From assembly GCA_039654915.1 (NCBI GenBank), contig CM077596.1, positions 46,002,501-46,066,500 on the forward strand: a stretch of DNA of 64,000 bases, written 5' to 3'. The DNA comes from Aquilaria yunnanensis (lineage: Eukaryota; Streptophyta; Magnoliopsida; Malvales; Thymelaeaceae). Shown piece after piece: positions 31,741 through 45,618 of the stretch; positions within the stretch are counted from its first letter, which is position 1; each line of letters starts with the position of its first letter. The translations under genes were made by a program, and so were the position numbers. The notes under the pieces were generated by a model. The model was given only the letters and a program-made list of their open reading frames with translations, was not told the DNA's origin and searched no databases.

Positions 31741-34702
31741 ATGGACGCTAGAGAGAGGCGATCACACCGACGAGGTGTTTTGTCTGCTCGAAGACAAGGA
31801 CCCCAGGAACAGGATCTTCATATGTCAACAGGGCGTAGTTCTATCCTTATGCAGCGTACACATAGTCAGTGCCCACAAACCAGGGTCAACGTCTTTAGGG
31901 CTAATACTCATATCCTATCTTTAATAGAGAACCAAGTGCAAAATAGCCCTTCACTTCCTACTCCTGTTCCTTTTCAAAACGATAATATACCAAATGCTTC
32001 TACTATTGCCAATACTCAAATGACCAGGATGCCCCTATGTGACATAACCAACATGGTAACCCCCTCTATTACTCCTACATTGGGTGAAAATGACAAAACA
32101 CTGGCGGGCAAAGTTCCTGCATTACCCAAATGGGGACGAGTCGCCTATCAACACAAATGTCCTTTGAACATCGAGACTGCTCAAACTCTAAAAGAGCACC
32201 ACTTAAAAGGCATAGATCACATATTGTTCATGTGCATCCAATTCCTATCTTGGATCTTGAAGATGCAAGTATTATGGCTGAAGGTACTCTTCCTAAAACT
32301 TTTGAACCATCCATCTTTACCAATGGTCTATACTAACAAAAAAATGTCATCAACCAGATACAATGTGAACTAGTAGCTTTTCCAGAGAGAGCACTGTATG
32401 CCGAGGACGTGCTGTTGCACGACATTTAAGTAATAAGCTTCCCATGTTCCAAATTCAAATTTGAATTTTGTTTCCTTAAAACACTTGACCTGAAAATATT
32501 TTATCTAATATAGGACGACACTTTAATCAAGAAGATTTTGGCCACCCTGACCGCACATGTCCTAACCAACATTGTATGGCAAATGTTTGGTATGAAGAAT
32601 AGAGTGTCAAGTCACGTCGTTCAAGGAACCCTACATTCTCTCTTTGTTGCCAAAATGGGAAAGTACAGTTGTCGCATGAAGCACCTCCTCCAGAACTGCT
32701 CTGTAAGTTAACGGATTATAATGGTGGTGTGGACTCCAAGCATTTTTGTAAACACATACGTGAATTCAACTGTCACTTTTCTTTCACATCTACGGGGGTC
32801 GAAATCAATATGGGAATTAATGATGGAGGTGGACCCCCTGTGTTTCAATTAAGGGGAGAAAATCATCATCGAATTGGTTGCTTGGTGCCATTTGATGGAA
32901 ATCCACCCAAATTCGCACGATTATACATACATGATACGGAACATGAAATAGAAAATCGGATTAGGAGTTTTGGGGTAGAAAATGTGACTGCACTTGATAG
33001 AACCATTGTCGATGCATTAATACAAATGTTTGACCAGCACAATCAACTTGTACAAGAATTTCGTAGGGCTCGTGACATGTTTCGAGAATCTAAAGGTCGT
33101 CCTGTACGATTAAGGCTACTTATGTCAAGATCTGGAGATCTTCGACATTATAACTTACCTAAATCAAGTAAGGTCCCTGGATTTACTGTTGGCCTTGAAG
33201 AGGATGAGGGCAATCCAAGAGATATTGTCGTATTTACACATCGTCATGGGCCAATCCGTATAAATGCATTACACCCTAAATTAATGTCATTACACTTCCC
33301 CATATCGAAGCCAGATGGTGCTGATGGCTTCTATGATGGAATTCCCTATTATGAAAGGGCTTCGACTGGAGGGATACGGAATAAAGTGATGATGAGAGAG
33401 TATTATGCTTTCCAGCTGCAACAAAGGCATTTTGTTTATTCATTGGTGCTTCGGGGTGGTAGGCATTTCCAGCAGTATGTTCTATTTGCATATTGTTGTA
33501 TTTTAGAGGCACGCTTCAATTGGATTAGAGCACATCAAGCTCAACTTTGTTGTGAAGTACTATATGGTTTGGAGGATGCCGTTAACAGAGGTGACATGAA
33601 TGCATCATTAACCGGAAGGCCTTGCATTCTTCCAGCATCATTCACTGGTGGCCCTCGGTATATGGCTCAAAACTATCAGGATGCAATGCCTATTTCTTGT
33701 TGGATTGGTCATTTGATCTTTTTATGACAATGACATGTAATCCTAATTGAAATAAGATAACCAAGTGCTTAGAATTTATTCCTGGACAAACAGCACCAGA
33801 CAGACCTGACATTGTGGATCGTGTGTTTCAAATGAAGTTATAATCTCTACTTCATGACATCACTAAGGGACAACATTTTGATAGATCTATGGGAGGTAAT
33901 ATCACACTGACTCATTTTGAACGTTGTCTATTTCTATAAATATTTTATTAGTAAGAGTAAGCAATTATTAATTATTTCCTCTATATGTAGTCGTTGTCGC
34001 AATAGAAAACCAAAAATGTGGCCTCCCACATGCTCATATTGCTCTCTTTTTACATCTAGAAGATAAACTCAATGACTTTGCATCAATCGATTACTTGCTC
34101 GCCTCCCGGGAGATGGTAGAACATATATGAGTGCAGATCGTATTTCATCGTCCTTTGAGAATCTTGATGCACATACTATGTTATATCCAATTGAGTACCT
34201 AAATAGTTTGAAGTTTTCTAGACTTCCTAATCATATCTTAGAATTGAAGGTTAGGGCCCCTATTATATTGTTGCGAAATATAAACCAAGTGAGTGGTTTA
34301 TGCAATGGGACGAGACTTATTGTTACTCGGTTGGCTGACAGAGTAATTGAGGCCGAGATATTAACTAGAAGTCATGTGGGGAGCCGTTGTCTGATCCCAC
34401 GAATTGATATGGTACCTTCAGATACTCAATTACCATTTGATCTTTCTCAGCGACAATTCCCAGTTAAACCATGTTTTGCAATGACAATAAATAAGAGTCA
34501 AGGGAAAACATTCAATCATGTCGGACTCTACCTTCCGGAACATGGTTTTAGTCATGGTCAACTATATGTTGCTGCTTCTCGTGTAACTTCTCCTGATGGC
34601 TTTTGTGTATTGTTGCGTAACAACAATCCAAGATTTACTTCGTACACAAAGAATATTGTGTACACAGAAGTTTTTGATCGTTTGTACAGGCACCACACTT
34701 GA
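31741..34702 (+). pseudogene. RepHel, unit 2, with a large internal deletion
   Basis: The N-terminal exon (31741-32373) is followed by an exon with the CxxC-like cluster and the Helitron N domain; 32669-33727 is open for 352 codons. The Rep motif TMTCNP ends in TGA where Trp is expected (33748). The HUH motif is kept as GLPHAHIAL (34029-34037). About 50 bp later the sequence jumps, at a 3-bp GAT overlap, to the helicase region DRLLARLPGDGRTYMSADRI, so about 2.2 kb including the Y2 tyrosines, Walker A and Walker B is gone. The C-terminus (34127-34702, 191 codons) is open and keeps TINKSQGKTF and YVAASRV. Other damage includes a CGG to TAG change at 32600 and a frameshift near 33715. Confidence 0.9.
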
Positions 34703-34882
34703 AAGGTTTATCTCTAAATTGACTAAATAGTATAACTTATTTAGTTTTTTTACTATGTTTTATGATTGTGAAATGATTCCTTATTGCGCCATTGTATATG
34801 TGTATTTGATTAAATTTGGTTACATAATTTATATATACATATCTTTTATAATTGATTCATTTGTAGGCATCATACCCTCAAT

Positions 34883-37394
34883 ATGAGAGCACAACAACAA
34901 CACCAAATTCGGGACTTGACACGATTTGGATATAATTTGTGCTTGACAGTTCGTGTTACACGAATTTGGGATGCCACGACAAAAGATGGGAGCTTCATTG
35001 GCACAGAAATAATCCTCCTCGATTCTAATGTATGATTTTAAGTTTTTTAGCAATACTTTATCATACTTATTATTTATATGAATTGTATGTTACTAATATT
35101 ATTTCACACAACATGACCATGTATGTGCGAGAATCCTGAAGGACCTTGCTAGCAAGTTCCGATCTATTGTTGAGGAAGGTTTTGTTTTTACTGTGAAGAA
35201 TTTTATTGTTGGTTGCCCTTCTGATATACAGAACCCTGTAAGTTGTGCACACAAAATATTATTTTCAAGGTTTACAAGCGTAACACGGATCACTGATGTT
35301 TGCCCTGAGATTGAGAGGATTAAATTTGAGTTTGTTAAGTTCCTAGATATCAACACACGACTTCCGCATAATTTTTATTCTATAGGTATTTTTCTTATAT
35401 TATTTCTTGAAAAATCATGACACATAGTATAATTTAGATGTTAATAAATTCTTCTCGTACAAAAAAAAAATTGGGAGCAATGCATTATACAAACAGATGT
35501 TATAGGAAAAATTTGGAAACTTGGCCCCGTCATTTCTCAACAAATTAAACATGGCTCTCCCACTCGAAGGTGTACACTTTACTTAAGGAACCACAGGTAT
35601 GTTAATTTGCTAAATCACTTAACTATTTGATATTTTCCTGCAACTCATGTAATCAATTGTGAGTTCAATCATTGTAGTCGTGTGGAACTTGAGGTTGTGC
35701 TGTGGGGAGATAGGGTTCAGCTTGTAGATCATTAATCTATCCTAAACATTAAGGATATGCATATTATTTTTGTTGTTACGTCTACATATAAAAGCAATAT
35801 GGAGGTATAACACACTAATTTATTTATAGTACTCTATTGCTTTATCTTTCAATTGTTCTAGGTATTCATATTATGTGCATTTTCCATTCCTGATATGTGA
35901 ATTCCATTTATAGGAAAAAACATTTTATACTCAACATGTGCAACCAAAATATATGCCAACCTTAACATCTATGCAGTTACTTTTTTTGAGCGATCGTAAG
36001 ATTAAAATTAAAATATATCATTCCTGTTTTACATTAGTTACAAGTTAAGAACATTTTCCTTTTATACTGATTTTGCAGCCCAACTATTGGGGACGTCGGC
36101 GTTAAGCACGATATAGCAACTTAACAAGTAATACATGAGTCAAGAGGCGGTGGTGTTGTTGAGGGCTACACACTATTTGATATTGAGAATCGACGCTCTA
36201 ACCCTACTGTTGAAGTAGATTTCATTTGCTCTTTTTGAAATTCAAATCTCATGTTCAGGTCATTCATTATCAGTTATTATCTATTGTTGCAGAATAAAGT
36301 TTTCACCTGCGCTGCAACACTTATGTGTGTTGATCAACAGTATCCTTGGTACTATGAGGGTTGTGGTGCTTGCTTGAGGAAAGTACAGCCACAAGGGTCG
36401 ATGTATTATTGTGACAAATGTCATACAATGACGAATAAACTTGTCATAAGGTTGTTTTAATTAATTTACTATTACTATGTACTGTTTAGGGTACTAAAAT
36501 CTTTTTTTGAAGTAAAAGGATTTTGATTACTCATATTATTGACATGTTGCACCAATTTAACATGTTGTATAATGTTTGATTTGTAGGTATAAAAGAAGGC
36601 TCATTCTTAAAAAGACCTTTTTCAACTGAAATGTCGTTAAGAGTTCAGCACCCTAAGCGCCAATGCTGCCCTATGTTAGAATCTATTTTCTTTTCTGTGA
36701 CACATTATTAAATTTGTTGTTATTATATTGCCATACTAATGCTTAGAATTTGTCATTTATAGTGACATGTGTAGGAAACCAGACCATTGTCACATTGTTA
36801 CTATTGCTAATGCAACAAAAACTATCAATCCTACACAAAGTACAACCAATACCAGGTATTCACCATGTTGTTATTAATGTGGCCACAAGTATTTCAATTT
36901 TAATTCATGTTATTGTAAATCTCGTATTAAGATTGAATTGTTTTTTATACTTTACGTTCATAGTGGACCTGATTTTTTAACTGCTGGAAGTGGTAGCAAA
37001 ACTATTGACCTTCCAATTCATACAAACTCACAGAATACTTTGTTATCGCAACATTCTCGATTTGTAGACGTAATGTGAGTATTATATATTTGTTATATTC
37101 ATTTTTATTATAAATTATTTTTGGAGAAGGTTGATATTTTAATGCTATTTCATAGGGAAGACTTCCGTGATCATCCAATAACTTCTCTCACAAAGTTTGC
37201 ACCCTCAGATGATGAATTGATTGAGTCATTGCACAGGTTTAAATGTTTTCCAGAAAAAAAAAAATGAATGCCCCTTACTTGAAACTCGGTTATATGCCAC
37301 TTACACATTCCTCTGTTCAAATTATTATTGCAGTGCATTACTTAAGGATTCAAGTGGAGATAAAGATCTACAATTCAATGATATGGCAACTTGA
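34883..37394 (+). pseudogene. RPA-like gene, unit 2
   Basis: The best preserved first OB fold of the array: exon 1 from ATG 34883 to the donor AAT|GTATG (35031), then DHVCARILKDLASKFRSIV, FTVKNFIVG, RFTSVTRITDVCPEI.R (to about 35385). The acceptor before the second exon reads CACAAC instead of an AG. The second OB fold (GKIWKLGPVIS.., 35500-35600 and 35680-35735) and the zinc-ribbon exon (36290-36450, C..C, CGACLRKV, CDKC) follow. A stop TAA replaces CAA near 36120 (ATQQ). The exons that complete the C domain, kept in unit 3, are missing at about 36590. The last exon ends at 37394. Confidence 0.78.
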
Positions 37395-37577
37395 AATTTT
37401 TGTAATTTAAAACTCAAGGCCTTACTTACACATTATAACATTTTTTGTCCGTACTGTGTTGAGATATTTAATTCTAATATTATTTGAAATGTAAGGCTTA
37501 TTGGAATATATTTCATACCAATATTTTCAAAACATTTTTATTTTTCATATTTCTTTTTCAATTTAATACCATTTGAA

Positions 37578-37607
37578 ACCCGTGGCAGCGCCGGGTATGT
37601 AAACTAG
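37578..37607 (+). mobile_element. Helitron 3' terminus, unit 2
   Basis: ACCCG (37578-37582) and CGGGT (37592-37596) form the hairpin stem; CTAG at 37604-37607 is followed by T. Same sequence as in unit 1. Confidence 0.85.
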
Positions 37608-38509
37608 TTTGCAATAATTTAATTAACAGTTCACTTCACAAAAGAAAAAAGAAATAGTATTGGCATGTTATTGAGCATAGCTCCATTTCTTTTGTTGTTA
37701 TGAAATATTTTGAATATTTAACATTTCTAGTGCGAAAGTGATAGTAGCACCACATTTTTCAAACATCCTTATGTTGGATAATTACAACAGATGTCATCAT
37801 TCTACCTATTACTAATTATAGTCCTCAAAGTTTATTTTCTAATTTATTATTTCTTCAAAGTAATGATTATTCAAGTTTTGAAAGATTTCATCATGATGTA
37901 ATTAATGATCATTATTAATGTTTTTATTGGTCTATAACCCAAATAATTTAATTACAATATGTAAGACCTGTTGTTAAGTTGAAAAGATAATAAACTGAAG
38001 CAAGATTCTTAATGGGTAGCAGTTTAAAAAACAAATACTGATCAATAGTTACTAATAGCTAAAATATATTTTTTTTAAAAATGTTTCTAACCCCATTTTC
38101 AAAGCGATATGCTGAATAAAAAGTTTTAACATTGATGAATAGTTACTAATGGCTCCAAATGTTGGAAAGTTTTCCTAATGTAACAAAACACTTGTTATAA
38201 AAATTAAGCCTGAATGGAGCTGTGTCCCTAAAACAATGTAGTTAAAAATTTGAAATGTTGTTAAAATATACGACATCGTACAAATATGAATAAGCTGAAA
38301 ACAAAAAGTCTTAAACCTAGAAATGTTAAAAATGGAATAAAGTAGTTGAAAGTGAGCATAGGGCCACACATGCTAGTACAAGCAGCAGAGTCCCAAGATC
38401 TCTATAAATTGAAATAAAGTCAAGAAATTCCGTCATCACAGAAACCTTTTCACAGTTCACACTCTCAATCTCCGTCGAAACGGTGCTGGGCTGCAGCTTC
38501 TTCAACATC
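37608..38509. other. Sequence between Helitron 3' end and B3-like gene, unit 2
   Basis: Equivalent of 21030-21932. No gene; TATAAA near 38403. Confidence 0.55.
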
Positions 38510-39370
38510 ATGCCTAACAGTAAGTAGCTTTTTTAATCATTATGCTGGTCTTTGAATAGTAAAAACTTTCATGATCAATCTTTGTGGGACGCAGTGTTTT
38601 TTCGCTTAAAAATTTGAGTACTTTTCAAGTGTTCTCTTCTTCTCAGTCTTTCTCCTTTCTTCTGGGTTTTTTGGGGCAGCAGAGATTGGGAACATGAGTT
38701 TTGCAAGTTGGCGTTTAAACCCATGGTTGTGTTTTTAATTGCAGCAGGTTTAGGTGGTTGTTTGTTACTCAATTTATGTAACTCTTTTTCTTGTTTCTCC
38801 CAGCTGCTGGCTGGTCTCCCAAATAAAGTCTCTAGTTTTTGCTGCGAAAAAAAATTTTCATGACCAATCATGAAGGTTTGAGTTGGTTTTGTTGGATTTG
38901 ATGTTATTTTTGGAATTTGATGCAACAAATTTGGAGACTCTTATGGCACAGAGGACAAAGCCTCGCGGTGTTATCTTCTCACGCCCGCTCCCCAAAACCG
39001 TTATTGACAAAGAAATGAATGTGAGGGGTGAGCTTTTGCAGCGCTGGTCTGGTGGTCAAGGAGCATAGTCATCTACCGGGTTCAAATTAAGTACAAGAAG
39101 AAGTTCTACCCAATGACTTGCCGGAGTCGCCCGGGAGAGAAGTACAAGAAATGGGTTCTATCCAATGGCTGGTTGAACTTGGTGCGAGAGAATGGATTGA
39201 AAAAAGACAACAAAGTGACCCTTTTCGAGCCAGATAAGGATGAAGGTGACTTTCTAATGGTAGATACACATAAGGGTAAAAAAAACTTTTCACTTAACAG
39301 ACATTTCAGCATTCTGACACGTGGACAAAATTATATTTATGGAAGTGTTTTAATGTACCTTTCAATGTAA
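38510..39370 (+). pseudogene. B3-domain-like gene across the unit 2/3 junction
   Basis: Exon 1 is 38510-38519, with donor A|GTAAG. The acceptor before exon 2 (38926) reads GCAAC instead of the GCAGC seen in unit 3, so splicing is probably lost. Exon 2 contains a stop where unit 3 has AQSTS (GCATAG) plus a 4-bp loss. Its B3-like half (YPMTC.SRPGEKYKKWVLSN, GWLNLVRENGLKKDNKVTLF) is the cleanest of the three copies and runs open to TAA 39370. The gene passes the unit boundary at 39269 without a break. Confidence 0.6.
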
Positions 39371-39494
39371 TTCTCGATGTTGCCCTCAAGAGTCATTAGC
39401 TCTTACATTGTAATTTAATACACATAATCTGTTTCACATATTTAATAGAAAGGAATCAGAAAAGTGAATTTCAAATTTCGTGCTGCCATACACA

Positions 39495-39716
39495 GTTTTC
39501 TAAATTGTAGAAAGGAATCGGAAATTACAAATCACACATGTCTTTGTACAATTTCTGCGCATTTTTATCACAAAAGTCAATTGCATATTTAATGCTACCA
39601 TACACAGTTGTCTAAATTGTAGAAAGGAATCAGAAATTACAAATCACACATGACTAGTACTATATAAATAGACAATGCTATAACCTTTGAAAATGCGCAG
39701 AAATTGTACAAAGACA
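39495..39716 (+). promoter_or_regulatory. Duplicated upstream region with inverted repeat, unit 3
   Basis: Counterpart of 5871-6128. The 27-bp arms at 39539-39565 and 39690-39716 are perfectly complementary, with TATAAATA (about 39663) between the second block and the right arm. Confidence 0.7.
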
Positions 39717-39724
39717 GAACTAAG

Positions 39725-40167
39725 ATGGACCTTGTATCAGATTGCTATTCCACAATTCTTCGGCCGAACACTACTCTCATTACAAGGTTACAACGCCTGG
39801 AGGATGAGATTGAAGCACTGCAGCATATCAAAGGAGAAAATGAATCACTGAAGCAAAAAATTATTCGCCTAGAGTCAGATCTGGTAACGAGGGTAGTAGA
39901 TTTATTTTTCGTTTAATTTAATCAATTACCCTTCTCACACTAACAATTATTATTACAACATTGTAGATGTTGGCCAAATCTGCTACTTTTCATAAAGATG
40001 ATTTCAATATGTTCTTCAACATTCCTGGTGAAGTGAAATGTGACACAACTAACATAAAAAGGAGAAGATTTTTTGGTGTTCGTGATTTCCCTGATGGCGT
40101 GGAAACAACTAGCACAGAATAGATAAATGGCATAATTGATGTTGAGGATGACCCGCAAGAGCTCTAG
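39725..40167 (+). pseudogene. Coiled-coil ORF, unit 3 (broken)
   Basis: Exon 1 is open and reads as in unit 1 with changes (ILRPNTTLITRLQRLEDE). The intron is kept. Exon 2 starts ATGTTGGCC and has a TAG in place of CAG near 40120. Confidence 0.6.
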
Positions 40168-41328
40168 AACAAGTTTAGTTTTTATTTAAGTACTATTATC
40201 AAGAATAAAGCTACTGAGTTGGTATGTTAACAGTAGCCATTTAGTATTCACTATGTACCTCCATTTTTCGGAGGAGTAACTGTTAGTCATTGGTTACATA
40301 CTTTTCAATTTTATACTATTCTTCCTACTCAAGAGCCAAGCAGATATCTAATATAAATAATGGCTAAATAATCCAATTCATAGCTTAATACAAGTAATAC
40401 ACTTACCAAAAAAGGCATGCGGTGCTAGAGTATAATATACTTGACAGAAATATCAATTCAACTGCGGTGAACATAAAAAAAATTATGGCCAACCAGGAAA
40501 AATTATAAGATACTCTTCCAAAAAGAAGTATTGACACAATAATCAATTTTTTGTGAGGATGGAGCACAGAGGAAATTCGTATGGTAAACTAACAAGTATT
40601 GACACAATAATCAATTTTACAAAAATCTCAGCAGTTAGAAAATATAAAATGGTATAATCAGTTATTTCAAAAAAAAAGTATTCTGCCTTCCTAAAGGTTG
40701 CCAATGACAAATTCAACAATTTCCAAATATAAAAATAGTATCTTTACCACATTAAATATCTATGATGGCCCAACTTAAAAGCTGATTCAGATCGTACCAT
40801 GGAAAATCACAAATTCACCAATTGCCAAATATAAAATGGTATATTTTAACCCATTAAATCTCAATGATGGCCCAACTTAAATGCTGATTGACATTGAAAC
40901 GTGAAGAATCACAAATTCATCAATTGCCAAATATAAAATGGTATATTTACTAATTTCTAAAAATAAGGCTACTCTCTCCAAAAGGTTGTCCGCTAAAATA
41001 TCTATAATATAAAATCTCAATGATGACCCAACTTAAAAACAGATTGACATGACAATTTCACAATTGCCGAAATCACAGCCAATCACATAAATGGGAGACG
41101 CATTAGCAGAATTTCCTAAGATTTATTATACCAAAATTACATGAGGTTTTTAAGGAAAATCCATTTAGTGAGCAATAACGACTAGCCTTATAAATAGGCT
41201 ACACAAGCATGACCAGACCCTAGCTTCGACTATTGCAATTAAGCAGTAAGATCATCTTCCCTTTCAAAATCTTTATGCAGTATTTTGAAGTCAAATCCTA
41301 ACCATTTTCATTTTTCATTTTTTATCAG
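40168..41328. other. Non-coding part of unit 3
   Basis: Equivalent of 6580-7776. A local rearrangement near 40527-40556 repeats 'gtattgacacaataatcaatttt' out of order. The 103-bp tandem repeats are present. No gene seen. Confidence 0.5.
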
Positions 41329-41495
41329 GCTTAAAGATATCATCTCAAGCATTGCAGGCAAGTACAAGCCTCGCATTCGAATCAACTAATTTTTCACACA
41401 TTCATTCCACAACGCTATCTAACACTAATGTCAATTTCACATTTAAAACATGTTTAGGCCAATTCGCAAGAGGTTCATTGCACAGATCGGGAAAG
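41329..41495 (+). pseudogene. Transit-peptide-like exon, unit 3
   Basis: Copy of 7777-7943 with the same splice borders. A deletion just after the donor removes about 40 bp of the following intron, so the frame reads on to 41681 in this unit only; that 109-codon frame is an artefact of the deletion. Confidence 0.4.
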
Positions 41496-43107
41496 GTTAG
41501 TTCATGCAATATGCTTCAGGTTGAGTTTGAATTCCAGATTTCATCCTACAAAATGACTAAAGTAACTGGAGTTACTTATCTGTTTGTTTGGAGGGGCGAG
41601 GAGATTTTATCTTGCCTTAGGCATAGGAAGGGAGCCTGCAATAAATTGAAACTTTGTAGGGTCAGACTATGTTGTTTGTGAATTGAGCCAAACAGAGTGT
41701 TACAGTATAAAATTTCAATAACATATTGTAAATGCTAGGTTATTTAGCCAAACAGAAAACCAAACAAATAGCAAAAAAAAGAAAGACACACAAATAGAAG
41801 GGAAAACCAACCAAGGCGATCAGCGGCATAAAAACATAACACAAAATTTTCTAGGCAGAACTATTAAATGGTGACCTAAATATAAGAATTCAAACAAAAT
41901 TTGATTTTGTTGGACATGTACCGCTAGGCCCTATCTTGTATAAGCAAGAAAATTACCTTTCTAGTAGAAGACCACATATTCTTGCATTAGTCACCTGAAA
42001 TCAAAACAAATCAAAATCATAGTTATGGTATAAAACAAAAAGTTTTATGATGACTATTGTAAAGGATGTCTTTTTCATCTGTAGGTAAAACAATAGAAAC
42101 AATAGAACAATAGAACAATTAAAAACTAATCTTATCAACAACAAAAAGTTTTATGATGACTATTGTCACTTAGTTCCTAACTTTTCTGGCTGATTTGGTA
42201 CTACAAGTTATGGTCAAAAGGGTAAAACTTGCAAGATCTACATGGAACTTACAGTAAATGATGACGATACTGGTGGTCCAAAGGTTTTCAATTTCCCAAA
42301 AAGACACACCAATTACCAAAGACAAACAATAGATACAATCCAGAAATGCCATTGCTATTAGCCCTCCACTATTCAATATGCGAAAATGCTTGAAAACTGC
42401 AGAATGAGTTGTAAGATAGGAAACATAGAAGAAAGAGAATTGTATGGAAGGGCCAAAATAATTCAAACGAAGGTAAGAAACGTAACCTATAGAGCAGTAA
42501 AGCAAAAAGAAGCTGCCAGAATGTCAAGTTTGGGGGCATTTGATAACTGGCTAGTGCTTATTAGTATGTTGTCTGCGATGTGAAAAAAAAAATTAAGCCA
42601 AAAAAATAGTATGATGATGATTATTATCAGTATAACTAACCCCATAATTACTGGTATTAACTTCATCACTGCCAATGTAAAGGAGATGAACCAGGAAAAT
42701 TTCCCTATTATCTGTAAAAGAAAAATGTTGTTAGTGTATCTTCAAAACATCAAACCAAGATCATATTAATAATTGCTTAATCGAATAAACATGTCATCGT
42801 ATGCAAAATTTTGAAGACAGCTAAGCCTGACATGGAGCAGGAGAAGGTGAAAATTAGACAGACAACTTGAATGGTGAAAATTATGCAAGCCAAAATAGAA
42901 AAAGAGGAAATTCAAGAGGAATAGAACAAACAAATATATGAACCAGATTCTTATTCAAAACGTTTATTATGCCGTGTGAAGGGAAGGGAGGACCTAGACC
43001 TGGTTCCTTTTTATTGGGCTTATGGGCTGGGCACTGGGCAGACACAACGGTCAACAGGCCACAAACAGGGCCCAAACGCCTTTTCCTTAATTTCACATAA
43101 CTTTTGA
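41496..43107. other. Non-coding part of unit 3
   Basis: Equivalent of 7944-9584. No gene seen. Confidence 0.5.
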
Positions 43108-43273
43108 AAATTATAAACCATGATTTTGTGATTAAGTTGAGTAATGTATAAAATGGATATTATAATTAATGATATGAAATTTTGATACTAATTCTGTAAT
43201 AAGCCTAATTAATTTAATCTGGGTCATAAAATTTTAGTACTGATTGTAGATGATTTTATGCAATATTTCTTTA
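43108..43273 (+). repeat. Direct repeat, left copy, unit 3
   Basis: Copy of 9585-9759, 9 bp shorter through loss of one TTAATTAAT step. Partner 45444-45618. Confidence 0.85.
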
Positions 43274-43971
43274 CTGTAAATCTATGAACAAGTGCTGTAC
43301 CTTACTCCTATATGCAAATTATCAAAGGAGGCAGGAAAGGGTTGGTTTAACACACTCAGAAGGTTAGTATCTAATGCTATTATCTAATCCAGTTTGTTAA
43401 GTTCCCCATTATCTAATAGAGTTTGTGTTCGAAATTTAGTTACTTTCATGTATGAATGATTACTTATTGTACGACAGAGAATAACCCATTGATTTGGAAA
43501 TGCAATGGGCAATGTAGAAACAAATTTAAAAAGGCAGAAAGAGTTGTTACCATTTGATTACAGTAGTGAACCATGTTGGCTATCAAAAATCTACTTTTTT
43601 GTTGGATCCCCATCTAAAAGTACACGGCACAAATAATAATTAATTATATGTGAATTGTAATCAACTTAATTAATATTTCTAACTATATGGTTTGTGTTAT
43701 TAGCTACAGTGGACAAAAAATACAAAGAAAGTAAAGTCATTAACTTACATGCATAGAAATATTTATCTGACCTTAGTGCATTGGCCCCCTCCAATAGTGG
43801 TCTCGGTGAGTAACATGAAAACTTACATATATGTAAATGAAATTACTCAGACACTTAGCTTTAGAACAACAAAGTAGATTTAGATGGACAATATAAGAAG
43901 AGTTATAAGAAGATAAAACAATATATTGACAATGTATGATAACGTACGTAGAATAAGCATAATCATCATAC
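43274..43971. other. Non-coding part of unit 3
   Basis: Equivalent of 9760-10457, with the degenerate minus-strand exon at about 43752-43800. Nothing else seen. Confidence 0.4.
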
Positions 43972-44115
43972 CAGTAAATTGTTCGCGAACAGATTAAACA
44001 GTGCTTCTGACTAACATCGCATTTAGGCTACTGGAAAGTATGGTAAGAGCTTTTTGTATGCTCGACAGGATGATCCTTTCTCTTGAACTGTCTGAAGCAT
44101 GCCGAACATTTGTGC
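43972..44115 (-). pseudogene. Captured C2H2 zinc-finger exon, unit 3
   Basis: As 10458-10609, but with an 8-bp loss near 43995 that shifts the frame in the second, already degenerate finger. First finger and shared stop are kept; the donor is intact. Confidence 0.62.
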
Positions 44116-45443
44116 CTAAAACAGAAAATTTCATAATTAATAAAATAAAAATCAACTTTCAAGCATGCATAAAAAGCTATATACCCATCCAAGAACTAGG
44201 GAGTGGAGAAAAAATAAAAACAAAAGGACAGAAGCAAACAGTAAACAGGAAAGTGAATATGAGAAAATGGGAAAGCAAACAACAAAATACTGATGTTTGG
44301 TTGTTTAAAAAAAAACTAGACAATTCGCACAAAACACTTTGGATCACACAAATAAATTAGAAATTTTGTGTTAATCAAAGCTAACTCATAGACTCTTGTC
44401 CAGATCTTGGATAACAACATAGATCAACTGAATAAGCTATTATTTTTCCAGAATGGATCCAATTTCAAGAATATGGGATCGTAAAAAATATAGCAAAGCT
44501 ATTTTTAAAAAATAAAAATATATATCTACGAAAAGGAAACCATAAATTATGAAAAGAAAACAGAGAATCAAGAGTAAGACAGATGTTGAATGACGAAAAA
44601 AAAACCTGAACAATTGAAACCAAAGCTAACTCATAGATATTGTCTAGATCTTGGACAACAACATAGATCCACTGAATACGTTATTATTTTCCCGGATCTA
44701 GAGAAAACAAAGAATCAAGACTAAGACAGATGTTGAATAACGAAAACAAAACCTGAACAATTGAAACCGGAGAGGAAAACAGAGTGCAAAAGGGGAAAGA
44801 TCCACGGTGTGTGCATGCAAGCTTGTGGCGGCCATGGATGGCACCAGCAGAAATGCTTATCGGAAAAGACAAGAAAGTAGGAAATGAAGCGATTTTCTCG
44901 GTACAAAATAAGACTCCACCAGGTGTTGCTTGATTTTTCATTTTCTAAAAGATGAGAAAAATTCCACTATTTTTAGTTAAAATCCTTTTAACTTGATGGA
45001 CACATAATTTCTCAATTCAAATTTTGTTGGTTGGTTCAATTGGATTTAATATTTTATATATTCGTTCCATTTAATTAGCCTACCCATTTTAATTTTTTTT
45101 AATTGTGTTCCCTCTTTAGGTTGAGAACCCAAAATATGAGCATATGAAAAATCATGAGAAGAAAAATTCATATTGAAATAGGTTGGGCCAAAATTAATCA
45201 AATGGTGTGTACTTACCCGATTTGTTTAATTGGAAATCCGATTTTTTTAAGCCAATTGTTTAAGGGTTCACTATTTGATTAGCAAAAATTTTTAAATCTG
45301 GCTGGGCCATTACGTATTTATTCATAGTTTGTTTGTTAAACCCATTAGCTCCAATACTTTGTTGGCCTCATAAATTGAATTTCTGACAACAATTTACCTT
45401 TTTTTTTTAATATATATATATATATATATATATTTGGTAAAGC
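44116..45443. other. Non-coding part of unit 3
   Basis: Equivalent of 10610-12231, shortened by 297 bp at about 44967, where the sequence jumps between two copies of TCCACT. It carries the empty site of the Mutator-like element (TGTTGCTTG, about 44926). A (TA)n run of about 20 bp lies near 45412. No gene seen. Confidence 0.5.
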
Positions 45444-45618
45444 AAATTATAAACCATGATTTTGTGATTAAGTTGAGTAATGTATAAAATGGATAATATA
45501 ATTAATGAGATGAAAATTTGATACTAATTCTGTAATAAGCCTAATTAATTTAATTAATTTAATCCGGGTCATAAAATTTTAGTATTGATTGTAGATGATT
45601 TTATCCAATATTTCTTTA
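45444..45618 (+). repeat. 175-bp direct repeat, right copy, unit 3
   Basis: Partner of 43108-43273. Confidence 0.88.

Larger units (their letters stand above)
22696..39268 (+). repeat. Array unit 2
   Basis: A 16573-bp unit. It carries the Mutator-like insertion (28458-29960) and has lost about 2.2 kb from the middle of RepHel (junction near 34089). Confidence 0.9.

Noticed and set aside
41352..41681. A 109-codon plus-strand frame in unit 3
   Set aside because: It exists only because a small deletion removed part of the intron after the transit-peptide-like exon. The other units stop earlier, so only the exon part is kept as a feature.
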